NCBI RefSeq assembly: GCF_039822265.1
Contig: NZ_JBAJEX010000001.1
Coordinates: forward strand, 186,001-250,000
Length of the DNA stretch: 64,000 nucleotides
Source of the DNA: Thiobacter sp. AK1
GTDB taxonomy: Bacteria; Pseudomonadota; Gammaproteobacteria; Burkholderiales; Thiobacteraceae
Direction: 5' to 3'
Part shown: positions 56,732 through 64,000 of the stretch, piece after piece
Numbering within the stretch: position 1 is the stretch's first letter
Layout: the number at the start of each line of letters is the position of its first letter
The notes under the pieces: model-generated
What the model was told of the DNA's origin: nothing
What the model saw: only the letters and a program-made list of their open reading frames with translations
The model's database searches: none
Made by a program: the position numbers and the translations under genes

Positions 56732-57271
56732 ATGAATTTCTGCAGCCAGTGCGGCAATCGCGTCGTCATCACCGTGCCTCCCGGCGACACCCATCCGCGC
56801 CATGTGTGCCCGGCCTGCGGCACCATCCATTATCAGAATCCGAAGATGATCGTGGGGACCATTCCCGAGTGGGAAAGCAAAATCCTGCTCTGCCGCCGCG
56901 CCATTGATCCCAAGCGTGGGCTGTGGACGCTGCCGGCGGGCTTCATGGAAAACGGCGAGACCACCGCCCAGGGCGCGGCGCGCGAAACTCTGGAGGAAGC
57001 CAATGCGCGGGTCGAGGTGGGAGAACTTTACAGTCTTTACAACTTGCCCCACATCAACCAGGTGTATCTGATGTTTCGCGCCCGGCTATTGGATCTGGAT
57101 TTCGGACCGGGTGCGGAAAGCCTGGAGGTGGCGCTGTTCGAGGAGAAGGACATTCCCTGGGATCGGCTCGCCTTTCGCACGGTGGAAGCCACGCTGCGGG
57201 CCTATTTCCACGATCGTCGACAAGGCCGCTTCCGCTTCCACATGGCCGACATCGCCCCGCCGCCAAAATAG
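56732..57271 (+). CDS. Nudix hydrolase with zinc-ribbon N terminus
   Basis: 179 aa from the ATG at 56732. Zinc ribbon Cys4, Cys7, Cys26, Cys29, then a Nudix domain with box GFMENGETTAQGAARETLEE. The glycine normally closing the box (EExG) is Asn (EEAN), as seen in a subset of this family. Probable pyrophosphatase on a nucleotide such as ADP-ribose or NADH. Short C-terminal tail. Confidence 0.9.
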   Translation: MNFCSQCGNRVVITVPPGDTHPRHVCPACGTIHYQNPKMIVGTIPEWESKILLCRRAIDPKRGLWTLPAGFMENGETTAQGAARETLEEANARVEVGELYSLYNLPHINQVYLMFRARLLDLDFGPGAESLEVALFEEKDIPWDRLAFRTVEATLRAYFHDRRQGRFRFHMADIAPPPK

Positions 57272-57297
57272 CGGCGCACAGTGCTGCCGGTAAAGCA

Positions 57298-58089
57298 CTA
57301 GCGCTTCCCCGCAAGGGCGGCGAGGAAACTCATGCTCATGTTCAAACCGTCTTCATAAAGCCGCACGAAGTGCGGGCCAAAGTGAGGCAGCGCCAAAAGC
57401 AGGACGGCGAAGCCGGCCATCAGGGTGAGTGGGAAACCCACCGCGAACAGGTTGAGTTGGGGCGCGGCGCGACTCATCACGCCCATGGCCACGTTCACGA
57501 TCAAAAGGGCCGCCAGCACCGGCAGCGAAAGCATGACCCCCACGACGAATAGCTGGCCACCCGCCATAGCCAGCGCCTGAAAACCACCCGCCGCCAGGGG
57601 AACGGCCGAGATGGGTAGGATGCGAAAGCTCTCCACCAGCGCGGCAATGACCATCAGGTGGCCGTTGATGGCGAAGAACACCAGAATGGCGAGCAGGCCC
57701 ATGAACTGGCCCAGCACGGGCACCTGCGCGGAATTCTGCGGGTCGTAGAAGAGGGCGAAACCAAGCCCCATGGATAGCCCGGCGATGGCGCCCGCCATTT
57801 CCACCGCCGCCAGCACAAGCCGCATGGCAAAACCTAGGCTCAGGCCGATCAGGATCTGCTGCACGGCGATCAAGAGACCCTGCGCCGAGGCCAATCCCAC
57901 CGGTGGGGGCGACGGCAGCACCGGAGCAAGCAGCCAGGCCAGCACCAAAGCGAAGGCCAAGCGCGCCCGAAGGGGAATGGCGCGATGGCCCAGGAGCGGC
58001 TCGGATACCAACAGAGCCGCGATGCGCAGAAAAGGCCACAGCAGGACGGCAAGCCAGGCTTCGAGCTGGACGCTGGTGACGGTGATCAT
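57298..58089 (-). CDS. fliR: Flagellar export apparatus protein FliR
   Basis: 263-aa inner-membrane component of the flagellar type III export gate, with six hydrophobic helices (LLWPFLRIAALLVSEPLLG, GLSLGFAMRLVLAAVEMAGA, LAILVFFAINGHLMVIAAL, NLFAVGFPLTLMAGFAVLLL). Last gene of fliLMNOPQR, 27 bp after fliQ; flhB does not follow. Convergent with the Nudix gene. Confidence 0.96.
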   Translation of the reverse strand: MITVTSVQLEAWLAVLLWPFLRIAALLVSEPLLGHRAIPLRARLAFALVLAWLLAPVLPSPPPVGLASAQGLLIAVQQILIGLSLGFAMRLVLAAVEMAGAIAGLSMGLGFALFYDPQNSAQVPVLGQFMGLLAILVFFAINGHLMVIAALVESFRILPISAVPLAAGGFQALAMAGGQLFVVGVMLSLPVLAALLIVNVAMGVMSRAAPQLNLFAVGFPLTLMAGFAVLLLALPHFGPHFVRLYEDGLNMSMSFLAALAGKR

Positions 58090-58116
58090 GGGCGCGTGGC
58101 CGCGACAGGCGCCGCC

Positions 58117-58389
58117 TTAGCGGATGAGTTCGGGAATGCTGGTAAACAGCCGCGTCATGTAGTCCGCCATGGTGCCCAGCATCCAGGGTCCCGCCAGGAT
58201 CATCACCAGGAACATCACGAGCAACTTGGGGATGAAGGAAAGCGTCATCTCGTTGATGGAAGTGGCCGCCTGGAAGATGCTCACCAGCAAGCCGGTGACG
58301 AGCGCTGCCAACAAAAGTGGCGCAGAGACCAGAATGGTGACTTCCAGCGCCTGCTGGCCGATGTTGATCACGGCATCCGCAGTCATCAT
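58117..58389 (-). CDS. fliQ: Flagellar export apparatus protein FliQ
   Basis: 90 aa, two membrane helices (ALEVTILVSAPLLLAALVTG and LLVMFLVMILAGPWML). SIFQAATSINEMTLSFIPK is the family signature. The ATG overlaps the fliP stop (ATGA). Confidence 0.97.
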   Translation of the reverse strand: MMTADAVINIGQQALEVTILVSAPLLLAALVTGLLVSIFQAATSINEMTLSFIPKLLVMFLVMILAGPWMLGTMADYMTRLFTSIPELIR

Positions 58390-59135
58390 GGATTGAAGCT
58401 CCGCACGAGAGACGCCAAGAGCAGTCCCCAGCCATCCACCAACACGAACAACATTAGCTTGAACGGCAGAGAAATGAGCACCGGAGAGAGCATCATCATG
58501 CCCATGGACATGAGCACGCTGGCCACCACCATGTCGATGATCAGGAAAGGAATGAACACCAGGAAGCCGATCTGGAACGCGGTCTTCAGTTCGCTGGTGA
58601 CGTAGGCGGGAATCAAAATCTTCATGGGCACCGCCTCCGGCCCGGGCATCGGACCCACCTTGCCCAGCTTCGCGAACAGGGCCAGATCTTCCTGCCGCAC
58701 CTGCGCCAGCATGAACTGCTTGAGGGGCTGGGAGGCCTTTTCCAGTGCCTGATCGAAGGGCAGGCGGTTCTCCATGTAGGGCTGATAGGCCTCCACGTAG
58801 ATGCGATCCAGCACCGGAGACATGATGAAGAAGGTCAAGAACAGCGCAATGCCCACGATCACCTGGTTGGGCGGCGATTGCACCGTGCCGATGGCCTGCC
58901 GCAAGAGCGAAAGCACGATGACGATACGCAGGAAGGAGGTCGTCATCAGCAGGAGGGCCGGGATGAAGGTCAGCGCCGCGATCAGGATCAGGGTCTGGAC
59001 ACTCAAGGTGTAAGTCTGGCCGCCGCCCGGCGCCGGGGTGCTGGTGAAGGCGGGCAGGCCGGTCTGGGCCCAGACCTCCCCCACCGACAACAGCAAGGGC
59101 AGACCCGAGAGCAAAATCGCTTTCGCGAGCCGCAT
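58386..59135 (-). CDS. fliP: Flagellar export apparatus protein FliP
   Basis: 249 aa from the ATG at 59135, which has GAGGAGG in front. Cleavable signal peptide (1-23), four membrane helices, TSFLRIVIVLSLLRQAIGT, IPAYVTSELKTAFQIGFLVF, DMVVASVLMSMGMMMLSP. Forms the FliPQR gate core. 10 bp after fliO. Confidence 0.97.
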   Translation of the reverse strand: MRLAKAILLSGLPLLLSVGEVWAQTGLPAFTSTPAPGGGQTYTLSVQTLILIAALTFIPALLLMTTSFLRIVIVLSLLRQAIGTVQSPPNQVIVGIALFLTFFIMSPVLDRIYVEAYQPYMENRLPFDQALEKASQPLKQFMLAQVRQEDLALFAKLGKVGPMPGPEAVPMKILIPAYVTSELKTAFQIGFLVFIPFLIIDMVVASVLMSMGMMMLSPVLISLPFKLMLFVLVDGWGLLLASLVRSFNP

Positions 59136-59145
59136 GCCGCCCTCC

Positions 59146-59571
59146 TCAACCGCGCCGGCTCGCCAGGAGCTGGCGCAGGCGCTCGCCGAAGGGCGTGGCG
59201 GGCAGGTTTGCCTCGAGCGCGCTCGCGTCCTCGGGACGCGGCATGCTGTGCACGGCACTGACCCGTCCCGGCGCCACGCCCACGATGAGCCAGGTCTGTC
59301 CCACTTCCACCAGGACCAGGCGCTCCCGGGGCCCCACCGCGACGCCCCCCAACACCTTCATCGCCCCCCCTGCCGCGAGCTGGCTTGCGCCCAGCCGGCG
59401 CATGAGCCACGCCGTGGCAAAGATGGCCGCAAGCACAAGGGCGAGCGCAGCCAACATTTGCGCGAGGCTGGCGACGGAACTGGAGATAGGGACATTGGAC
59501 GCCTCGGCGGCATGGGCCGCGAAAGCCACCAGCGCGGGCAGCCCCGCCAGGGCGCGAAGCAGGGGGATCAT
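59146..59571 (-). CDS. fliO: Flagellar protein FliO
   Basis: 141-aa assembly factor for FliP. Signal-like start (LLRALAGLPALVAFAAHAAEA), one membrane helix (AQMLAALALVLAAIFATAWL) and a C-terminal domain with KVLGGVAVGPRERLVLVEVG and WLIVGVAPG. The start overlaps the fliN stop (ATGA). Confidence 0.93.
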   Translation of the reverse strand: MIPLLRALAGLPALVAFAAHAAEASNVPISSSVASLAQMLAALALVLAAIFATAWLMRRLGASQLAAGGAMKVLGGVAVGPRERLVLVEVGQTWLIVGVAPGRVSAVHSMPRPEDASALEANLPATPFGERLRQLLASRRG

Positions 59572-60023
59572 CGCTGGAGTTTGCGGATGCGCTCGGCGGG
59601 CGTGATGATGTCGGTGAGACGGATGCCAAACTTGTCGTTCACCACGACCACCTCCCCCTGGGCGATCAGACAGCCATTGACCAGGACGTCCATGGGTTCA
59701 CCCGCCAATCCATCGAGCTCCACCACGGAACCCTGGGCAAGCTGCAGGAGATTGCGGATGGCGATTTTGGTGCGGCCCAACTCCACGGTGAGATTCACCG
59801 GGATATCCAGGATCATGTCGAGATTGTTGGCTGCAGGTGCGGCCGTGGAACCGGCATTGTCGAACACTGGCATTTGCGCCGGCTTGGCGGCTTCCGCCTG
59901 GGCTTGTTCGGCAAGCGCGGCGGCCCAGTCATCGCCGGTGGTGGCTGCCGCTTTCTCCTGCTCGGCCAGTGCTGCCGCCCAGTCGTCCGCCGTGATCTCT
60001 TGCTTCGCCTCGTCTTCCGCCAT
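59568..60023 (-). CDS. fliN: Flagellar switch protein FliN with duplicated N-terminal motif
   Basis: 151 aa; many FliN have about 137. C-terminal SpoA domain (LDMILDIPVNLTVELGRTKI, GSVVELDGLAGEPMDVLVNG) builds the C ring. The N-terminal motif DDWAAALAEQ, present once in typical FliN (DDLWAEALSEQ in E. coli) where the N-terminal region contributes to FliH contact, occurs twice, at residues 13-22 and 31-40. Confidence 0.96.
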   Translation of the reverse strand: MAEDEAKQEITADDWAAALAEQEKAAATTGDDWAAALAEQAQAEAAKPAQMPVFDNAGSTAAPAANNLDMILDIPVNLTVELGRTKIAIRNLLQLAQGSVVELDGLAGEPMDVLVNGCLIAQGEVVVVNDKFGIRLTDIITPAERIRKLQR

Positions 60024-60043
60024 TGCCGCCTCCCTGGCAAGCC

Positions 60044-61018
60044 TCAGCTTTCCGTGCTGCTCACGACGCGCTTCACCTTCAGGGCATACTGGCCATTATG
60101 GACGCCGTACTGACACTCTAGGACGGGCACGCCATCCACTTCCGCCAGCACCGCGTCGGGCACGTCGAGGGACAGGACGTCTCCTACCTTGAGATTCAGA
60201 ACGTCACGCAGCGTGACGCGCGCCGAGCCCAGATTCGCCACCAGCGTGACCTCGGCCAGTTGGATTTGCTCGCGCATCAGACGCAGCCAGCGCTCGTCCA
60301 CCTCGAGCCGCTCGCCCTGCATGGTCGAACTGAGAATATCACGAATGGGTTCGATCATGGCATAGGGGGTGCAGATATGGAAATCGCCTCCGCCTTCGCC
60401 CAGCTCGATGTTGAAAGTAGTCACCACCACCACTTCGCTGGGCGTGGCCACGTTGGCGAATTGGGGGTTCATCTCCGAGCGCACGTATTCGAATTCGATG
60501 GGGTAGATGGGGTCCCAGCATTTTTTGTACTCACTAGTAGCCACGTCCAGCATGCGCTGGATGACGCGCTGCTCGGTGGGCGTAAAGTCACGGCCCTCCA
60601 CGCGCACGTGGAAACGGCCATCGCCACCGAACAGGTTGTCCACCACCAGGAACACCAGGTTGGGATCAAAGATGAACAGGCCCATGCCGCGCAGCGGCTT
60701 GAAGCGCACCAGATTGAGATTGGTGGGCACCACCAGGTTGCGCATGAACTCGCTGTACTTCATGACCTTCACCGGGCTCACCGAAATCTCGGCAGTGCGC
60801 CGCATGAAGTTGTACAGACCGATGCGCAGGTTGCGCGCGAAGCGCTCGTTGAGGATCTCCAACGTGGGCATGCGCCCACGCACGATGCGCTCCTGCTTAC
60901 CGATGTCGTAGGAGCGAACCCCGCCCTGCTCTTCAGCCGGCTTTTCCTCCTCGGTCTCGCCGAGCACGCCCTTGAGTAGGGCGTCCACTTCGTCTTGAGA
61001 GAGGATCTCCTCGGCCAT
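60044..61018 (-). CDS. fliM: Flagellar motor switch protein FliM
   Basis: 324 aa. N-terminal CheY-P-binding motif ILSQDEVDALLKGV, middle domain with EILNERFARNLRIGLYNFMR and NLVRFKPLRGMGLFIFDPNL, C-terminal SpoA domain (LKVGDVLSLDVPDAVLAEV). Follows fliL by 9 bp. Confidence 0.97.
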   Translation of the reverse strand: MAEEILSQDEVDALLKGVLGETEEEKPAEEQGGVRSYDIGKQERIVRGRMPTLEILNERFARNLRIGLYNFMRRTAEISVSPVKVMKYSEFMRNLVVPTNLNLVRFKPLRGMGLFIFDPNLVFLVVDNLFGGDGRFHVRVEGRDFTPTEQRVIQRMLDVATSEYKKCWDPIYPIEFEYVRSEMNPQFANVATPSEVVVVTTFNIELGEGGGDFHICTPYAMIEPIRDILSSTMQGERLEVDERWLRLMREQIQLAEVTLVANLGSARVTLRDVLNLKVGDVLSLDVPDAVLAEVDGVPVLECQYGVHNGQYALKVKRVVSSTES

Positions 61019-61027
61019 GGGAACTTG

Positions 61028-61543
61028 TCACTGGATCACGAAAGCGCTGAAGTACACCGCCAGCACGCCCTGCTTGGGATCTTTCACACCCAGGATTTGG
61101 TTGACCTGGGTGACGATGTCGTTGGCAAGCTTCTGCTTGCCCTCCACCGGCGCGAGTTCTTCCGCCGTCTTGCTGGACATGAGCAGGAGTGTGGCGTTGC
61201 GAATCTGTGGCATGCGCAGCTTGATCTGCTCGATCACCTTTTCGTTGGCCACCTGCAGATCCACCTCTACCTGCAGATAGTGGTCCTCGCCATCCGCGCC
61301 GCGCTGCAAGTTGACCGTGAACTGGTCGAGCCGGGTGAACACGGGCGGTTTTTCCGTTTCTTCCTTGTGCGCCGTCTCGTGGCTGCCGCCGCCCTTGCTA
61401 CCGGCGAGGAACCACCACGCAGCGCCGCCACCGCCGCCGGCTAGGAGCACCGCCACAATGGTGATAATCAGGAACTTGCTTTTCTTCTTGGGTGCCGCAT
61501 CACCACCATCTGCGGGCGGCGGGGCGTTTTTTGCTTGCGCCAT
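61028..61543 (-). CDS. fliL: Flagellar basal-body protein FliL
   Basis: 171 aa. Lys-rich cytoplasmic start, one membrane helix (FLIITIVAVLLAGGGGGAAWW), periplasmic domain with FTRLDQFTVNLQ and IRNATLLLMSSKTAEEL. Stabilises stator units. First gene of the second flagellar unit, behind its own promoter. Confidence 0.95.
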   Translation of the reverse strand: MAQAKNAPPPADGGDAAPKKKSKFLIITIVAVLLAGGGGGAAWWFLAGSKGGGSHETAHKEETEKPPVFTRLDQFTVNLQRGADGEDHYLQVEVDLQVANEKVIEQIKLRMPQIRNATLLLMSSKTAEELAPVEGKQKLANDIVTQVNQILGVKDPKQGVLAVYFSAFVIQ

Positions 61544-61584
61544 GGGCTTCCTCGAATGCCTGCCGCAACCGCGGCCTTCCAGGC

Positions 61585-61613
61585 TTTATAACCTCAAACC
61601 CACGACGGATCAA
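61585..61613 (-). promoter_or_regulatory. Promoter for fliLMNOPQR
   Basis: -35 TTGATC (61613-61608), 17-nt spacer, -10 TATAAA (61590-61585) on the minus strand. Start predicted near 61577, 34 nt before the fliL ATG. I found no -24/-12 sigma-54 or clear sigma-28 element in this gap. Confidence 0.6.
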
Positions 61614-61690
61614 GTAGTTTGGCGATGGTTTTTAGGCAGTTTGTCAGTTTGGCTCCGGAACCCATGGCGAATATTGCGTTTAAACGGCAA

Positions 61691-61718
61691 TAAAAAACGG
61701 GTCTCAGGGACCCGTTTT
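61691..61718. terminator. Terminator between fliK and fliL
   Basis: 10-bp perfect stem AAAACGGGTC (61694-61703) with GACCCGTTTT (61709-61718). On the minus strand it ends in TTTTTTATTG, a strong intrinsic terminator 21 nt after the fliK stop; on the plus strand it is followed by CTGGTTTTT. It splits the flagellar genes into two units. Confidence 0.85.
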
Positions 61719-61738
61719 CTGGTTTTTCCAGACGCGAA

Positions 61739-62773
61739 TCAGGCAAATACGTCCACCAGGCCTTCGCGCCCCGCCCCGCGCCATGCCGGGGTCGCCCTCG
61801 CGGGCGTCAGGACCGGTGCCACGCTAGCGTGGGAGCCCTGGTGCAAACCGGGTTCGCCGTCCTGACGCGGCCCCTGGCCAAAGGAATGGGACGCCACCTC
61901 CACATTCCCAAGCTGGATGCCGCTTTCGGCAAGCATCTCCCGCAGGCGCGGCAAGGCGGCTTCGATCGCTTCACGCACCGGGGCATGAGGCGAGACGAAG
62001 GTCATGTTGGCCTGATCCTGGCCCAAGCTGAGATGGATCTCCACCGGCCCGAGCTGGGGCGGGGTCACCTGGATCTGGGCGAACTGCTGTCCCTGGTGGT
62101 TTAACCACACCACCTTCTGGGCGAACTCGCCACCCCAGCCGGGACTGCCCACCGGCTGCTGCACGGCCGCCGCCGGCATGATTTCGCCGCGCGACGGTGC
62201 GACGCCCTGGGCATGCCAAGCGGCAAGCGGTTGGGGTGTAGCCTCCGCCAGCCTCGAAGCCGGGGCGTCCAAGCTATCAAGATTTCGCGCTCCGACGGCG
62301 TCTTTGGCCATATTCACCCCGGCCGGCAAAAGGAAAGGCTCGTCGGCAACTTTTGCCGGCTTGGCGTCAACTTGCGGCAAGACCGGTGGCAGCGAAGCAG
62401 GCGCATCACCGGCCCTCTCGGCTTTGCTCGTGCCGGTGCGCGGCAGGTTGTCCTGCCGCCCGGCGGTCGGGGCCAGTTGCGAAGTAGCCGACACCAGGGG
62501 CATTAGCGGCAGCGTCGGCAACGCTGCCGCGGGGTCCGTTGTCGATGGAACCGACCCGGCCACCGTGCCTGAATCGTCGGTAACTTGAGCCCCCTCCGCG
62601 CGCGCTTCGGCGATGGGAGGCGAAAGCGGCACGGCGTCCTGCGCGAGCTGGCGCGCAAGCAAGCTGGCAAACAGCGCGCCGTCGGTTGCCGCCGGCTGGT
62701 TAGCCGGTTGCTCGGCCACTGGGGGTGCGACGGCGATCACGGTGATGTGGGAAGAAACAGGCATGTTGGGCAT
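61739..62773 (-). CDS. fliK: Flagellar hook-length control protein FliK
   Basis: 344 aa from the ATG at 62773 (AGGAG 8 nt upstream). The N-terminal two thirds are Pro/Ala-rich and low in conservation, as usual for the molecular ruler. The C-terminal domain (about 215-310) has QVTPPQLGPVEIHLSLGQDQ and FVSPHAPVREAIEAALPRLR, the Flg_hook substrate-specificity switch region. Confidence 0.9.
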   Translation of the reverse strand: MPNMPVSSHITVIAVAPPVAEQPANQPAATDGALFASLLARQLAQDAVPLSPPIAEARAEGAQVTDDSGTVAGSVPSTTDPAAALPTLPLMPLVSATSQLAPTAGRQDNLPRTGTSKAERAGDAPASLPPVLPQVDAKPAKVADEPFLLPAGVNMAKDAVGARNLDSLDAPASRLAEATPQPLAAWHAQGVAPSRGEIMPAAAVQQPVGSPGWGGEFAQKVVWLNHQGQQFAQIQVTPPQLGPVEIHLSLGQDQANMTFVSPHAPVREAIEAALPRLREMLAESGIQLGNVEVASHSFGQGPRQDGEPGLHQGSHASVAPVLTPARATPAWRGAGREGLVDVFA

Positions 62774-62844
62774 GAAACCGGCTCCTGCTTTGGGCCCGCT
62801 ACGGGCGACACGAGCGGATAAGCAAACGACATGCCAGAACGTGG

Positions 62845-63306
62845 TCAATCTTCGCCGCGGGGCAGATGGGGGGTCGCCGCCCGGATGCGGCGCGCATGTT
62901 CGTCCTGGTCCCGCTGCTCCAACCGGTTTTCTCGCACACGCTCGCTAGCGGCATGGCGCGCCTTGAGGACTTCGTAGGTTTTCAGCTTGCGGCGTTCCTC
63001 GAGCCAGACGCGCTGGCCGTGCTCCCAGGCCTGGCGGCAGCGTTCCACTTCGGCGAGCTGATGGCGAATGGCGACTTCGATCTTGGCAAGAAAGGCGTGG
63101 AAGTCTCGCATGCGCGTCACATCCAGCCCCTCCCGCACGGCCTGTCCGAGGCGCTGGCGGTATTCCTGCTGGTAGTCGCGCAGCTTGGCGAGTTTGTCCT
63201 CGGCGGCCTGCCAGGTCCGCTTGAGCTCGGCCAGCCGACGCGAGGCCGCCTCCAGCCGATCGGCCGCCAGATCGTGCAGGCTTTGCAGAGGGAAGCGACG
63301 CGGCAT
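62845..63306 (-). CDS. fliJ: Flagellar export chaperone FliJ
   Basis: 153-aa coiled-coil protein, Arg/Lys/Glu/Gln-rich throughout (RRLAELKRTWQAAEDKLAKL, EVERCRQAWEHGQRVWLEE). FliJ is the central stalk of the FliI ATPase ring and escorts export chaperones. 11 bp after fliI and 71 bp before fliK. Confidence 0.9.
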   Translation of the reverse strand: MPRRFPLQSLHDLAADRLEAASRRLAELKRTWQAAEDKLAKLRDYQQEYRQRLGQAVREGLDVTRMRDFHAFLAKIEVAIRHQLAEVERCRQAWEHGQRVWLEERRKLKTYEVLKARHAASERVRENRLEQRDQDEHARRIRAATPHLPRGED

Positions 63307-63317
63307 GGGCTAGATGC

Positions 63318-64000
63318 TCACCCGCCAAGAAGCCGTTCCAGGCGTAGGATGCTATCGTCGTAGCTCGCCCGCTCGCGCATGTCCTGCACCAGGAAGGCCT
63401 CCAGCTTGGGATACATGACGATGGCCTCGTCAAGCAAAGGGTCGCTACCGCGCACGTAGGCGCCCACGCTGATGAGATCCCGGCTGCGCTGATAGCGGGA
63501 ATACAGGTTTTTGAAGCGCCGCACCCGCTCCAGCTGCTCAGGCGAGACGATTTCGGTGATGGCCCGGCTAATGGAGGCCTCGATGTCGATGGCCGGATAG
63601 TGGCCTTGATCGGCGAGGCTGCGCGATAGCACCACGTGACCGTCGAGGATGGCGCGCGCGGCATCGGCGATGGGATCCTGCTGGTCGTCGCCCTCGGTGA
63701 GCACGGTGTAGAAGGCGGTGATAGAACCCCCACCCTCGCGCCCGTTGCCGGCCCGCTCCACAAGCTGCGGCAGCTTGGCGAACACGGAAGGTGGGTAACC
63801 CTTGGTGGCCGGCGGCTCGCCAATGGCCAGAGCGATCTCCCGCTGCGCCATGGCGAAGCGGGTCAGTGAATCCATGATGAGCAAGACGTGCTTGCCCTGG
63901 TCGCGGAAGTACTCGGCGATAGCGGTGGCATAAGCCGCCCCATGCAGGCGCAGCAGGGGCGGCGTGTCCGCGGGGGCCGCCACCACCACGGCGCGGGTGC
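63318..64000 (-). CDS. fliI: Flagellar export ATPase FliI, 5' part outside window
   Basis: C-terminal half or so (about 227 of roughly 450-470 residues). [20 protein letters not shown] (Walker B), [40 protein letters not shown] and [20 protein letters not shown] are characteristic of FliI/F1-beta-like ATPases. The Walker A loop and start codon lie beyond the right edge. Confidence 0.95.
   Translation of the reverse strand, partial: TRAVVVAAPADTPPLLRLHGAAYATAIAEYFRDQGKHVLLIMDSLTRFAMAQREIALAIGEPPATKGYPPSVFAKLPQLVERAGNGREGGGSITAFYTVLTEGDDQQDPIADAARAILDGHVVLSRSLADQGHYPAIDIEASISRAITEIVSPEQLERVRRFKNLYSRYQRSRDLISVGAYVRGSDPLLDEAIVMYPKLEAFLVQDMRERASYDDSILRLERLLGG

Noticed and set aside
61544-61738. 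Sigma-54 promoter for fliL
   Set aside because: TGGAAGG...GTTGCGG looks similar, but the GG-GC distance is 12 or 8 instead of 10; a sigma-70-like promoter with 17-nt spacing fits better.

Overview
This is a GC-rich (my impression, not counted), densely packed chromosomal segment of a free-living, motile Gram-negative bacterium. Several things point to the Betaproteobacteria: the surE-pcm-nlpD-rpoS-yrfG order, the infC-rpmI-rplT-pheS-pheT-ihfA-merR-like order ending at tRNA-Pro(GGG), and the alaC-hom-thrC run. A group 3b-type [NiFe] hydrogenase suggests a sulfur- or hydrogen-oxidising relative (Hydrogenophilales/Nitrosomonadales-like); that placement is inference. No phage, CRISPR array, rRNA or complete insertion sequence was seen. 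Both window ends cut genes (glk at the left, fliI at the right).

Region 1 (1-6.6 kb): truncated glk; an orphan MerR with all three mercury-binding cysteines; the lipoprotein MlaA; the RNA helicase RhlE; and a tightly coupled set of YoaA-type Fe-S helicase, exported HIRAN protein and WCPPC thioredoxin. A 153-bp MITE-like element (6646-6798) follows. Region 2 (7.2-14.8 kb, minus strand): DUF6781-like protein, UbiB/ABC1 kinase, hydrogenase subunits HydB-G-D-A, maturation protease and a small secretin-like protein, joined largely by stop/start overlaps. Region 3 (14.9-23.1 kb, plus strand): NlpC/P60 peptidase, an exported unknown protein, an Fe(III) ABC transporter (fbpABC) behind a candidate Fur box, with a perfect intrinsic terminator in the first codons of fbpB, then a 1009-aa hybrid histidine kinase.

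Region 4 (23.1-29.6 kb): a small unknown gene behind a consensus sigma-54 promoter; an operon of YjbQ, ankyrin protein, ABM monooxygenase and iron alcohol dehydrogenase; and clpB with a sigma-32-type promoter. Region 5 (29.6-46.8 kb): housekeeping genes nadC, thrC-hom-alaC, yrfG-rpoS-nlpD-pcm-surE, tRNA-Pro, ihfA, pheST, rplT, rpmI, infC (ATC start), thrS and tRNA-Val. Region 6 (46.9-57.3 kb): relA, a PhnD-type sensor without a kinase, typA, a kinase/ATPase fusion, a MoxR/VWA-metallopeptidase pair and a Nudix hydrolase. Region 7 (57.3-64 kb, minus strand): flagellar genes in two units, fliI-J-K and fliL-M-N-O-P-Q-R, split by a terminator and a new promoter.

The items most worth following up are the mini-secretin in the hydrogenase operon, the sigma-54-driven small gene, the exported HIRAN protein coupled to YoaA, the terminator inside fbpB, and repeated placement of -10 boxes 6-8 nt before start codons (candidate leaderless mRNAs). 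I did not find a clear new multi-gene defence or mobile system.
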